The position numbers were made by a program, and so were the translations under genes. DNA of 64,000 bases from Pandoraea sp. PE-S2T-3. Its GTDB lineage: Bacteria; Pseudomonadota; Gammaproteobacteria; Burkholderiales; Burkholderiaceae. The notes under the pieces are model-generated. The model was not told where the DNA came from. It saw nothing but the letters and a program-made list of their open reading frames with translations, and searched no databases. The stretch is from positions 395,880-459,879 of the forward strand of contig NZ_NGUQ01000035.1 in NCBI RefSeq assembly GCF_002179965.1. The letters are read 5' to 3'. The number at the start of each line of letters is the position of its first letter. Position 1 is the first letter of the stretch. Below are positions 1 to 8,081 of this stretch, piece by piece.

Positions 1-93
1 GAGATCGACCCGGCAGGTCACGATCTCGCCCACCGCTACCTCGGCGCGCCCGCAGGCGGCGGCCAGCAGCTTTTGCGTCAGAGTTTGAGCCAC
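1..93 (-). CDS. Aconitase/3-isopropylmalate dehydratase large-subunit-type protein (N-terminus only)
   Basis: Only the first 31 codons lie in the window, read from a GTG at 93 leftwards. The translation starts like LeuC/homoaconitase-family dehydratases: a short amphipathic start, then a GE-IVTCRVDL stretch typical of their N-terminus. The family hydrates and dehydrates 2- or 3-hydroxy di- and tricarboxylic acids with a 4Fe-4S cluster. It lies 10 bp after the livF stop in the same direction, so it probably belongs to the transporter operon, suggesting the importer brings in an organic acid processed by this dehydratase. The GTG start is inferred from alignment to the family start and the lack of a nearby ATG. 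The identification rests on 31 residues. Confidence 0.6.
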   Translation of the reverse strand, partial: MAQTLTQKLLAAACGRAEVAVGEIVTCRVDL

Positions 94-103
94 GGTAAGT
101 CCC

Positions 104-814
104 TTACATTCCGAGATAGGCACGGCGAAGCTCGCTGCTCGCAAGCAACTCCGCGCACGTGCCGCTGTGACGGATCGAACCGTTCTCCAGCACGTAGCCA
201 CGCTGGCCGGTTTCGAGCGACTGCCCCACGTTCTGCTCGACGAGCAGAATCGACAGGCCGTCGCGTTGCAGACGTGCGATCAGGGCGAACAGCTCTTCGA
301 CCATGAGGGGCGAGAGCCCCAGCGACGGCTCATCGAGAATCAGCAGTCGCGGCTCGGCCATCAGCCCTCGCCCGATGGCCAGCATCTGCTGCTCGCCGCC
401 GGACATCGTCCCGGCCGGCTGCGCGATGCGCTCACGCAGACGCGGAAACAGATCGAGCATGCGTTCCAGACTGCGCTCGCGACCGGCGCGGCCTCGCGCG
501 AACGCACCGAGCGCCAGGTTTTCACGCACACTCAGGTTCGGGAAAATGCGACGCCCTTCAGGCACCTGAATCAACCCGGCCTTCACCACTTCGCGGTAGT
601 GGCGGCCGGTCAGGTCATGACCGTCGAAGCGCACCTTCCCCGCCCAGACCGGATTGATCCCCGAGAGCGTGTTGTTCAGCGTGGATTTGCCTGCGCCATT
701 GCTGCCGAGCAGCACCACGATCTCGCCTTCGCCGACCGTCAGATCGACGCCGCGCAGCACCTCCACGCGTCCGTAACCTGTGCGCAGGCCTTCGACTTCG
801 AGCAAATGGCTCAT
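104..814 (-). CDS. livF: HAAT-family ABC transporter ATP-binding protein, LivF-like
   Basis: 236 residues, the usual LivF length. It has a Walker A GSNGAGKST, an ABC signature LSGGEQQ, and a Walker B LLILDEP followed by SLGLSP as in LivF. It energises import by the LivHM membrane pair at the cytoplasmic face. The ATG at 814 was chosen because the family start (MSHLLEVEGL) begins there and it overlaps the livG stop by four bases (ATGA), a sign of translational coupling. Upstream in-frame codons belong to livG read out of frame. The substrate may not be an amino acid, since this family also takes up amides, urea and aromatic or organic acids. Confidence 0.9.
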   Translation of the reverse strand: MSHLLEVEGLRTGYGRVEVLRGVDLTVGEGEIVVLLGSNGAGKSTLNNTLSGINPVWAGKVRFDGHDLTGRHYREVVKAGLIQVPEGRRIFPNLSVRENLALGAFARGRAGRERSLERMLDLFPRLRERIAQPAGTMSGGEQQMLAIGRGLMAEPRLLILDEPSLGLSPLMVEELFALIARLQRDGLSILLVEQNVGQSLETGQRGYVLENGSIRHSGTCAELLASSELRRAYLGM

Positions 815-1587
815 CGCGCACCTCCGGCCTGTGCCGACTGGGCCGCCTGTGCCGCCAGCCGCGCCGCTGTGCCATGCCCGAGATAAGCTTCCACCACTGC
901 CGGATCGGACGTCACTTCCTGCGGCGTACCTGCGGCAATCAGCTTGCCTTGCGCCAGCACCCACACATGTTCGGCCAGACTCATCACGGCGCGCATGACG
1001 TGCTCGATCATCAGCACCGTCACACCGCTTGCCGCAATCTCACGCACCACCGGAATCATTTCGTCGATCTCGCTCGGATTCAGCCCGGCGAGCACTTCGT
1101 CGAGCAGCAGCAAGCGCGGGCGAGTGGCCAGTGCACGCGCGAGTTCCAAACGCTTGCGCCCGCACACGGTCAGGTCGGCGGCCGGTTTATCCAGCTGCGC
1201 TTGCAGGTTCGTGCGAAACGCGATCTCCTCGGCTTCGTGCAAGGCCGCGCGGCGATTGCCTTGGTGAAGATGCGCGCCCACGGCAATGTTCTCGCGCACG
1301 GTTTGTGCGCCGAACGGCTGCACGATCTGAAACGTACGGGTCAGGCCCTGACGCGCGGTCACAAACGGTGCCTGTCCGGTGATGTCCCGCCCCTGAAACT
1401 CGACGCGGCCAGCAGTGGGTGTCAAAAACCCCGAGAGCAAACCGAACAACGTCGTCTTGCCCGCACCGTTGGGCCCCACGAGCGCCGTGAGCGTGCCCGG
1501 CCGAATGCTCAGGCTGACGTCCTGCACGGCCTTCAGACCACCAAACGTGATGGACAGGCCATCGGCTTTCAACAAGGCGTCAGACAC
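811..1587 (-). CDS. livG: HAAT-family ABC transporter ATP-binding protein, LivG-like
   Basis: 258 residues with Walker A GPNGAGKTT, a diverged signature region (LTVCGRKRLELARAL) and Walker B LLLLDEVLAGL, all typical of LivG rather than LivF. It is the second ATPase of the importer. The start is taken as GTG at 1587 (VSDALLKADG), because the family N-terminus begins there and no ATG fits. It overlaps the livM stop at 1580 by eight bases and the livF start by four, so the three genes are tightly coupled. Confidence 0.88.
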   Translation of the reverse strand: MSDALLKADGLSITFGGLKAVQDVSLSIRPGTLTALVGPNGAGKTTLFGLLSGFLTPTAGRVEFQGRDITGQAPFVTARQGLTRTFQIVQPFGAQTVRENIAVGAHLHQGNRRAALHEAEEIAFRTNLQAQLDKPAADLTVCGRKRLELARALATRPRLLLLDEVLAGLNPSEIDEMIPVVREIAASGVTVLMIEHVMRAVMSLAEHVWVLAQGKLIAAGTPQEVTSDPAVVEAYLGHGTAARLAAQAAQSAQAGGAR

Positions 1588-2629
1588 GGGCCTTCTCCTT
1601 ACTTGCCGCAACACTCGTAGCGCTCGCAATGCTGGCGTCGCTCGCGCGGAACGTGCCATCCGCTTGCGGCTTGTCTTTCCCCATGCCCAGTGCACGGCGC
1701 ACCGAAGCGCCCGCGCCGGTGATGCCGCGCGGCAGGAACATCACGATCAGAATCAGCACCGCCCCATAGATCACCATCGACAGGCCGGGCAATTCGCCAA
1801 ACAGGTTGCGTGTAAGTTCGCCGAGCGTGTACAGCACGGCCGCGCCAAGCACGGGCCCCCACAACGTGCCCAAGCCGCCGACGATCACGCCCACCAGCGC
1901 CTCGACCGAGATGGTCGAGCCGAAAGCAATACCGGCGTCGATGTACTGGAACATCTGCACGTAGCAAACGCCTGCCGCACTCATGAACGCGCCCGACAAC
2001 GCGATGGCTCCGAGCTTCACACGCAGCGGGTTGACGCCGACTGCACGGGCCGCGTTTTCGTTATCACGCACGGCCTGCAACCACGCGCCGAAGCGTGAAT
2101 GGCGCAACCATGCCGTGACCAGCAAGGCGCCCATGACGAAGGTCAGCAGCACAAAGGCGTAGCCGCGCGGCGAAGCGAATTGCAGATTCGCGGCGCTTTG
2201 ATGCAGCGGCACCATCAAGCCGACGCCTGCGCCGGTGAACGGCAACGACACGGCAAGAATGCGAAAAACCTCGGCAAACGCCAGCGTCACAAGCGCGAAG
2301 TACGAACCCTTGAGGCCGTAGCGGAACGTCACTGCCCCCACAACCACAGCAACGAGCGTGCCCATCGCAATGGCGAACGGCATCGCCAGCCACGGATTCC
2401 AGCCCCATTGCAGTTGTGCAATCGCCTGCGCGTAGGCTCCCACGCCGAAAAACAGCGCATGGCCAAACGACAGTTGCCCGCCAAAACCACCCAGAATGTT
2501 CCACGACTGCGACAGCAGCACGGTATAGAGCGTCATCATCAGAAACGACAACCACACGCCCGACTGCAACGTAGCGAGCAGCGCCGTGACGACGACGCCG
2601 AACAGCACAATTAATCGAAGATCCTTCAT
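1580..2629 (-). CDS. livM: HAAT-family ABC transporter permease, LivM-like
   Basis: 349 residues with about nine hydrophobic segments and the LivM hallmark GGFGGQLSFGHALFFGVGAYA near residue 55, followed by RDNENAARAVGVN in the cytoplasmic loop that contacts the ATPases. The ATG at 2629 is preferred over one 15 bases upstream because an AGGAG lies six bases before it. The C-terminal 30 residues are polar and variable. It is the second gene of the membrane pair and follows livH by 30 bp. Confidence 0.9.
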   Translation of the reverse strand: MKDLRLIVLFGVVVTALLATLQSGVWLSFLMMTLYTVLLSQSWNILGGFGGQLSFGHALFFGVGAYAQAIAQLQWGWNPWLAMPFAIAMGTLVAVVVGAVTFRYGLKGSYFALVTLAFAEVFRILAVSLPFTGAGVGLMVPLHQSAANLQFASPRGYAFVLLTFVMGALLVTAWLRHSRFGAWLQAVRDNENAARAVGVNPLRVKLGAIALSGAFMSAAGVCYVQMFQYIDAGIAFGSTISVEALVGVIVGGLGTLWGPVLGAAVLYTLGELTRNLFGELPGLSMVIYGAVLILIVMFLPRGITGAGASVRRALGMGKDKPQADGTFRASDASIASATSVAASKEKARV

Positions 2630-2659
2630 CGTTTGCTCCTGCACATGTCTTCAGGCCCC

Positions 2660-3532
2660 CTAGGCGCGCGCACCGAACAGCCCCTGCGGACGCAGCAGCA
2701 CGACGATGATGAAAATGGCGAAGATGCCCATCTGGCCGAGCGAATCACCCAGCCACAGGCCACCGAGCGACTCGACCACACCGATGAGCAAGCCGCCGAC
2801 CAGCGCGCCGGTAAAACTGCCCATGCCGCCAAGCACGACGATCGTGAAGGCCACCAGCACGAAGCCACCGCCCACCTGCGGATTGACGTAGTACGTCGGC
2901 AACAGGAAGCACGCCGCCGCCCCGACGCAGGCCATACCGATGCCGAACGACACCGCATACACGCGCTCCACGTCGATGCCCATGAGCTTCGCGCCGTGCT
3001 TCTCTTTCGCGACCGCACGGATCGCGCGGCCGAGATCGGTGGCGCGCATGATCCAGAACAGGATCGCGGCCGTCGCCAGCGCACCGCCGAAGGCGATCAG
3101 CTTTGGCACGGCCAGCATGACCGGCCCGATGTCGACGGTGGCGAGCGTGTACGGCGTGTCGATGGTGTGGGTGTCCGACTTGAACCACACGAGGGCCAGG
3201 TTCTCGAGCACGATGGCCAGCCCGAGCGTGACGAGCAGAATGTTCTCGTCCTTGCCATGACTCGCCCGCTCGATGACCACTCGCTGCAACGCATAGCCGA
3301 GCGCAAACATGCCGAGCGTGACGAACGGCAGCGCCAGATAGGGGTCGATGCCGAGCTTCTCGCGAAGCAGCCAGACGGCGTACAGCGCCACCATGAGCGC
3401 TGCGCCGTGCGCGAAGTTGATGATGTGCAACACGCCGTAGACGAGCGTGAGACCGAGCGCGATAAGGGCATACACCGCGCCGGTCGTCAGCCCGTTGAGC
3501 AGGGCCGAGAGCAGAATGACCGGGTCGAGCAT
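2660..3532 (-). CDS. livH: HAAT-family ABC transporter permease, LivH-like
   Basis: 290 residues, the standard LivH length, with eight or nine hydrophobic helices. It has the conserved LivH N-terminus (GLTTGAVYALIALGLTLVYG) followed by HIINFAHG, and the EKHGAKLMGI coupling-loop motif. It forms the translocation pore with LivM. The ATG at 3532 lies only 4 bp after the substrate-binding-protein stop, so it is co-transcribed with it. Confidence 0.92.
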   Translation of the reverse strand: MLDPVILLSALLNGLTTGAVYALIALGLTLVYGVLHIINFAHGAALMVALYAVWLLREKLGIDPYLALPFVTLGMFALGYALQRVVIERASHGKDENILLVTLGLAIVLENLALVWFKSDTHTIDTPYTLATVDIGPVMLAVPKLIAFGGALATAAILFWIMRATDLGRAIRAVAKEKHGAKLMGIDVERVYAVSFGIGMACVGAAACFLLPTYYVNPQVGGGFVLVAFTIVVLGGMGSFTGALVGGLLIGVVESLGGLWLGDSLGQMGIFAIFIIVVLLRPQGLFGARA

Positions 3533-3536
3533 CGCG

Positions 3537-4748
3537 TCAGGCCTTGAGCGGGAAGACCGGGGCGACCTGACGGTAGCTGTCCGGCAGAATCACCTTGATA
3601 TCGCCGCCGGAGACTTGCGTGAGCAGCGGCTGCGCGCCCGTGTTCTGGCCGTTCACGAACTTCGTGGCGCCGTAAGGCATCAGGTGATCCCTGAACGTGC
3701 TGGCGGCGAGCGCCGCCGTGATCGCCGCGCGATCGACCGACTTGGCATGCTCGATGGCGTCGGCCAGCAGCATCATGGCGGTGTACGTCATGAAGACTTC
3801 GTAGCTGAAGAACGCGCCCTTGGCTTCCGTGCGCTTCTTGAGCGAGGCCACGCGCGCATCCTTCGGATTGAACCAGTGGTTGCAATCGATGATGCCGTCG
3901 GCGATCTCGGGAAACTCCTTCAGGAACTTGTAGCTCGACGCCGCACCGCCCAGCACCGAGTAGATTGCTTTCGGGCGAATCTTCTGCTGCTTCATGGCGC
4001 GCAGCAGCAGCGCGTATTCGTTGTAGTAGTTCGCCGGAATCACGATGTCCGGGTTCACCGAGCGCATGCGCAGCACGATGTTGTTGAAGTCGCGCGTCGG
4101 GTTGGCGTGCTTGATGACTTCTTTCACTTCGAAGCCGCGCGCCGGCAACTCCTTCTGCAACAAGGCAGCGGTACCGGTGCCGAAGAGCGACTCTTCATGC
4201 ACGATCATCACAGTTTTGGCCGGCTTGCCGGCAGCGTCGTTCAGTGCCGCAAGGTCGTCGACCGCGCGCATCGAACACATGCGATAACCCGGGCCAAAGC
4301 GGAAGGTGTTGGTGAGACCGCGCTCGACGATCTGATCGGCGACACCGACATCCACTACGTGCGGCAGGCCGTACTTCGCTGCGGTCTGCGTCGTCGCCAG
4401 ACAGATCGCCGATGCGTAGGCGCCGACGATTGCCGACACGCCCGCTTCGTTCATCTTCTCCACTTCGGCCGAGCCGGCTTCCGGCCGCGATTGCGCATCG
4501 CCAAGCACGGCTTCGATGGGTGCGCCGCCGAGCGACTTGATGCCACCGGCCGCGTTGATGTCGTCAATGGCGAGCAGCGCGCCGAGGCGGCACTGCTGGC
4601 CCGAATACGCGAGCGCGCCGGTGACCGGGTGCAATACGCCGATCTTGACGGGCTTGCCCGCTGCGCGCGCGGCAAAGGGGGCGGTGGTGGCAGCGGCGAG
4701 CGCGGCCAGAGCGGTGGACTGACGCAGGAACGTGCGACGCGAACTCAT
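3537..4748 (-). CDS. HAAT-family ABC transporter substrate-binding protein, likely Tat-exported
   Basis: 403 residues. It starts at ATG 4748 with MSSRR-TFLRQS, a twin-arginine (Tat) signal with an alanine-rich hydrophobic core and a likely cleavage near residue 29 (AARAAG). The mature part begins KPVKIGVLHPVTG, the LivK/Peripla_BP_6 entry strand, and continues with the two-lobed fold (NAAGGI, VGAYAS, IVHEES). It delivers the ligand to LivHM. The open frame runs back to 5669, but that extension reads through gntR out of frame and was discarded. Tat export and the LeuC-like neighbour hint at an organic acid or amide ligand; the sequence does not settle it. Confidence 0.9.
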   Translation of the reverse strand: MSSRRTFLRQSTALAALAAATTAPFAARAAGKPVKIGVLHPVTGALAYSGQQCRLGALLAIDDINAAGGIKSLGGAPIEAVLGDAQSRPEAGSAEVEKMNEAGVSAIVGAYASAICLATTQTAAKYGLPHVVDVGVADQIVERGLTNTFRFGPGYRMCSMRAVDDLAALNDAAGKPAKTVMIVHEESLFGTGTAALLQKELPARGFEVKEVIKHANPTRDFNNIVLRMRSVNPDIVIPANYYNEYALLLRAMKQQKIRPKAIYSVLGGAASSYKFLKEFPEIADGIIDCNHWFNPKDARVASLKKRTEAKGAFFSYEVFMTYTAMMLLADAIEHAKSVDRAAITAALAASTFRDHLMPYGATKFVNGQNTGAQPLLTQVSGGDIKVILPDSYRQVAPVFPLKA

Positions 4749-4770
4749 TGACGATTCTCCGGGCTTAAGC

Positions 4771-4820
4771 GGTGGTGTGCGGTGATGTGCGGTGGTGTGC
4801 GGTGGTGTGCGGTAGTGGGC
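4771..4820. repeat. Five tandem 10-bp repeats before the transporter operon
   Basis: Five consecutive 10-mers of the form GGTGGTGTGC, three exact and two with one or two changes, lie between the gntR stop and the start of the substrate-binding gene, ending 23 bp from that start. The 10-bp period is about one helical turn. Such a repeat could change length by slippage and alter expression of the importer, but that is inference. Confidence 0.85.
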
Positions 4821-4836
4821 AGTTACAAGCGGTGGA

Positions 4837-5634
4837 TCAGTGGAATTGAGCGGATAGTTCTTCGCTGACCCAGACCTTGGCGTCGATGTCGCCGACGCGC
4901 GAGAGCTGAAGCTGGTACTGGTAGCGATCGGGGCGATACAGGCCTTGCAGCAGTTGCACCGGGCGCTCGGCAACGTCGCGTACGAGGCGCGTGACCGCCA
5001 GCAACGCGGAGCCGACGGCAATGTCGAGATGGCGCGCCACGACGGCATCGGCCAGACGCGCAGAGATGGTTTGGGTGGCGCCACCGAGTTCGACACCGGC
5101 TTCTTCGAGAAGCATGAGCAGCGGCTTGCGCTCCAGCTCTTCGCGACTGATCTTTGCAATGCCCTCGGGCACGTGCGTGGTGATGTAAGAGAGCGGTCCC
5201 GCTTGCGTGCTTCGCACACGGATGCTCTTGTAGACCGGTGCACCGGGGGCGAGCGCGAGAGCGTCGGCCACCGCGTCGCTGGCGCCGACGAGCGACGATT
5301 CCAGCACTGAGACCGTGGTGCGCAAGCCCATGTTGACGATGTTCTCGAGCAGGCCCGTGAGGTGTGCCTTTTCACGAGAGATGCCGCCCATGGCGCCGCC
5401 GGTGCGTTGCCCCGCATGCAAGGGCCACGTGCCCAGCCCCGGGCGCCGCACGACGAGTTTGTCAGCCACGAGCATTTCCATGGCCTTGCGGATCGTGATC
5501 CGCGCAACGCCGAACTGTTCGGCCAGCAGATGTTCGCCCGGCACACCGTCCCGGTCGAAACGCCCCTCCTGCAATTGCTCGCGCAGCACGAGGTAGATCT
5601 GGTGGTACTTCGGAAGCGGTAGTGGGGTATCCAT
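4837..5634 (-). CDS. GntR-family regulator with UTRA ligand domain (HutC subfamily)
   Basis: 265 residues. Residues about 8-75 are the winged helix (KYHQIYLVLREQL, EHLLAEQFGVARITIRKAMEMLV, GLGTW). Residues about 95-240 are the UTRA effector-binding domain, recognised by the ITTHVPEGIA and YRPDRYQYQ stretches. It lies directly upstream of the ABC operon on the same strand and probably represses that operon and itself in response to the imported ligand. No clear Shine-Dalgarno is seen before the ATG at 5634. A split palindromic element begins 31 bp upstream. Confidence 0.9.
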   Translation of the reverse strand: MDTPLPLPKYHQIYLVLREQLQEGRFDRDGVPGEHLLAEQFGVARITIRKAMEMLVADKLVVRRPGLGTWPLHAGQRTGGAMGGISREKAHLTGLLENIVNMGLRTTVSVLESSLVGASDAVADALALAPGAPVYKSIRVRSTQAGPLSYITTHVPEGIAKISREELERKPLLMLLEEAGVELGGATQTISARLADAVVARHLDIAVGSALLAVTRLVRDVAERPVQLLQGLYRPDRYQYQLQLSRVGDIDAKVWVSEELSAQFH

Positions 5635-5664
5635 GCGGCGATTCTGGAAGTGTCATAATGTCCG

Positions 5665-5706
5665 GTCAATAGAACAAATGGACAGACAAAATGTCCTATC
5701 GGGAAA
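5665..5706. promoter_or_regulatory. Split operator upstream of gntR (copy 1)
   Basis: The stretch reads GTCAAT, A, GAACAAATG, an 11-base spacer, then TGTCCTATC followed by GGGAAA. The inner parts form an inverted repeat (ATAGAACA against TGTCCTAT) with 15 bases between. The same elements with the same spacing recur at 7334-7375, while the spacer sequence is not conserved, as expected of a protein-binding site. It starts 31 bp from the gntR ATG. Confidence 0.65.
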
Positions 5707-5775
5707 ACACCTAAGCTATTTCAGATTCGTTGCGCGACGCGCTGCAAACGCAGGCACAGCAAGGGATTGCATCAT

Positions 5776-5805
5776 GCGGCGCAGCATTTTTCGATGCTGC
5801 GCCGC
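5776..5805. terminator. Strong hairpin downstream of the first porin
   Basis: A perfect 12-bp stem (GCGGCGCAGCAT and its complement) with a 6-base loop lies 18 bp after the porin stop. There is no long T-run on the minus strand, so it may act as a transcript 3'-end stabiliser rather than a classical intrinsic terminator. Confidence 0.6.
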
Positions 5806-5822
5806 TTGCGTTTCATCGGTCA

Positions 5823-6989
5823 TCAGAAGCGATGGCGCAGACCCACGTAGTAGCTCATCTGGTTGTCGTAACCATTGAGCTTCACGCCGTTGCCACCGGT
5901 CCAATTGGTGGTTGTCGTGCCGAAGAGTCCGGACCAGCCGCCGTCGACCCGTTCATAGGCCGCGGCAAAATACACATCAGTGCGCTTCGAGAAGAAGTAG
6001 TCGACGACGCCATAGACCGTCTGCCGTTTGCCGCTGAAGTTCACGGCGCTCGTGTTGTCCTGCATGTAGGCCACGATGAACTGCCATGACGGGTTGAGCA
6101 GATAGCTCGTCCCGAGCGTGAAGAACTGATCGCGACGCGCGGCGGAAAACACCGAGCCGATGGCGGCGACCGTGGTCGGCGTGGCGGCAGTGCTCATGTT
6201 GGTAATCGACGCGTAGTCGAGGCCGCCGTTGGTCACATCGAAGCCCGGATCGCGCTGGCTTTGCAGGTAGTCAGCATGGAATTTCCACTGGCCGTAACTG
6301 ACCTTCGCGCCGAGCGACCACGTTTTCGCCGAGCGGCTTTGCGAATCGTGCGTTTGCTGCAACTGGCCGGTGAAGACGTTGCCGTCCTGCTCCCAAGACA
6401 GGCCGCCCGATGCCGATGAGCGCGCCGAGGCTTGGCCGGCGATGCCGCCGAGCGCGTATTGCAGGTTCATGCCGAACGGACCGAACTTCTTCGTCCACGT
6501 GAGTGCGTTATTGAAGCGCTGACCGGTGAGATACACGAGCCACGAGTTCGTGGGCGGTGCGCCGATAAAGATCGGATCGACCATCGAGATCGCGACGACC
6601 GCGCCGGTGTACTGACGTCCCAGCGCGACTTCGCCCCACACACCCTGCAAGGCGACGAACGCCTGCCGGCCAAACAATTGCCCCTGTTGATCGAACGTGC
6701 CCGCTTGCGAATTGAAGCCGTTTTCGAGCACGAAGCGTGCTTTCGTCCCGCCACCGAGGTCTTCGATACCTTGCAGGCCAAAGCGGCTGGCCGAGAGAAA
6801 GCCCTCGCCTGCCTGATTGACCGAGACCACACGGCCGCCTGTTGGGCTGGCGTGATTTTGTGACACGATGGCGGCTTCGATCACGCCGTAGAGCGTGACG
6901 CTCGATTGGGCGAAGGCGGGTACTGCCGTTGTCGCGAGAAGGAGTGCGGCGCTGGCGAGCGGCAGCGTTTTGCGAGTGATATGCGTCAT
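5823..6989 (-). CDS. Burkholderia-type general porin
   Basis: 388 residues. A signal peptide occupies residues 1-27, ending VPAFA before QSSVTLYG. The mature start SVTLYGVIEA, the internal EDLGGGTKARFVLENGF and GRQAFVGL-like stretches, and a final beta strand ending in Phe (VGLRHRF) are the signatures of the trimeric 16-strand Gram-negative porins of Burkholderiales. It forms an outer-membrane diffusion channel. It lies between the ABC importer locus and the XRE gene, and may supply the outer-membrane step for the same nutrient. Confidence 0.92.
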   Translation of the reverse strand: MTHITRKTLPLASAALLLATTAVPAFAQSSVTLYGVIEAAIVSQNHASPTGGRVVSVNQAGEGFLSASRFGLQGIEDLGGGTKARFVLENGFNSQAGTFDQQGQLFGRQAFVALQGVWGEVALGRQYTGAVVAISMVDPIFIGAPPTNSWLVYLTGQRFNNALTWTKKFGPFGMNLQYALGGIAGQASARSSASGGLSWEQDGNVFTGQLQQTHDSQSRSAKTWSLGAKVSYGQWKFHADYLQSQRDPGFDVTNGGLDYASITNMSTAATPTTVAAIGSVFSAARRDQFFTLGTSYLLNPSWQFIVAYMQDNTSAVNFSGKRQTVYGVVDYFFSKRTDVYFAAAYERVDGGWSGLFGTTTTNWTGGNGVKLNGYDNQMSYYVGLRHRF

Positions 6990-7406
6990 GAGGCTTGGCG
7001 TCTTTCTTTTGTTGAAGAAAACAGTGCCCCACGACGCCGGGCGTCAGCCGTCGCCGCAAGCAGCAATCGCCGGGCGGCAGGCAAACGTCAGGGCGCACGA
7101 CGCCGCGCCGCGCGCGGACAGCGCACGTCGATCGGCAAGGGGCGGTGTGGGGAACGCGCGCTCACGCAAAGACGCGATTGGCGAGATGGGCTATCGCGAT
7201 GTGAGGCGTGCGTCGAGAGGCAGCGGCTTACTCGCGCAGAACGCGATACGTCGCACGCTTGAGGGCGGACGTTTTCATGAGCAGGTTGGGTCGAGTCATC
7301 ATGGCCCCGACTCTAGGAGCGCCAATTTGTAGCGTCAATGGAACAAATGACGCGCACAGTTGTTCTATCGGGAAATTCCCGAGTTCAGTGTTGCAGGAGA
7401 CACACC
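6990..7406. other. Intergenic region between porin and XRE gene
   Basis: 417 bases between divergent starts. The only strong structure is near the right end: the second copy of the split operator at 7334-7375 and an overlapping perfect palindrome CGGGAAATTCCCG at 7369-7381. No convincing coding frame is seen in the rest. Confidence 0.6.
7334..7375. promoter_or_regulatory. Split operator upstream of XRE gene (copy 2)
   Basis: It reads GTCAAT, G, GAACAAATG, 11 bases, TGTTCTATC, then GGGAAA. It matches the gntR-upstream copy at 29 of 31 positions outside the spacer and only 2 of 11 inside it. The half-sites GAACAA and TTGTTC form an inverted repeat. It ends 32 bp before the XRE ATG at 7407, almost the same distance as at gntR. 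Control by the same regulator (GntR or the XRE protein) is inferred. Confidence 0.65.
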
Positions 7407-7967
7407 ATGGAAAATCGCGTGGGTACGCCTACGCTGGCAACGCCCGGCGCGACGCTGCGGCGGTGGCGCGTACTGCGCCGGATCAAGCAGGCGCATGCGG
7501 CCGAGTGGCTCGGCGTTTCGCAATCGACGGTGTCGCGATGGGAAGCGGGTACGTTGCCGATCACGGGCGATGCGCTCGCGCGTATCGAAGCGCTGTTCGC
7601 GGCACGGCTCGACTCGGGGGGTGATTATGCGTTGCAACGACTGGTAACGTTTGACTCGCGCGCCGTCCATCTCGTGTGCGATCACACGCATCGTCTGCTC
7701 GCGTGTTCCGCTTCACGTGCGGCGGAGTTTTCGCAGCCGTTGCCGGTATTGATGGGGGTGTCGTTGTGGCCCTTCGCCACGGAGGCGATCGTAGCGCGCG
7801 AAGCCTCACTGCGTGACGCGGGATGGTATGAGCAGCGTGCGTCGTCGATCGAGTTCGATACGGGCAGCAACGTCTCGGTGGAGGTGCCGATCCGGGCCAG
7901 CCGCTGCCGGTGGACACGCCTTACACTTTCCGACGGCACCGTCGCGCGGCTGGTCGAGACGCTGTGA
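7407..7967 (+). CDS. XRE-family helix-turn-helix regulator
   Basis: 186 residues. Residues about 16-65 form an XRE/Cro HTH (LRRWRVLRRIKQAHAAEWLG, VSQSTVSRWEAGT). The remaining 120 residues look like a small sensory domain that I cannot assign; a PAS-like fold is possible from HTHRLLACSASRAAEF. The ATG at 7407 has CAGGAG eight bases upstream and is preferred over an earlier in-frame start at 7338, which would overlap the operator copy. It is divergent from the porin and may control it. Confidence 0.8.
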   Translation: MENRVGTPTLATPGATLRRWRVLRRIKQAHAAEWLGVSQSTVSRWEAGTLPITGDALARIEALFAARLDSGGDYALQRLVTFDSRAVHLVCDHTHRLLACSASRAAEFSQPLPVLMGVSLWPFATEAIVAREASLRDAGWYEQRASSIEFDTGSNVSVEVPIRASRCRWTRLTLSDGTVARLVETL

Positions 7968-7991
7968 TCGCGGTGAATACTGGCGGCGTCT

Positions 7992-8014
7992 GCTACGCAT
8001 AATTTATGCGTAGC
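7992..8014. promoter_or_regulatory. Perfect 23-nt palindrome before the HD-domain gene
   Basis: An 11-base arm GCTACGCATAA is followed by one T and its exact reverse complement. It lies 25 bp after the XRE stop and 67 bp before the HD-domain start. No T-run follows, and a hairpin with a one-base loop cannot form well, so a dimeric-protein operator is more likely than a terminator. Confidence 0.6.
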
Positions 8015-8081
8015 GTCGGCGAGGACCCGGATCTATGCTGACGCGTTGAAACGGCATCGACAGGCACAGGAGACGACTCAC

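Noticed and set aside
4771..4820. CRISPR array
   Set aside because: Units are contiguous 10-mers without spacers and no cas genes are near; the same holds for the repeats at 18373 and 63467.
4749..5669. Upstream extension of the substrate-binding protein frame to 710 residues
   Set aside because: It reads through gntR in another frame, and the Tat signal at 4748 is a clear start.
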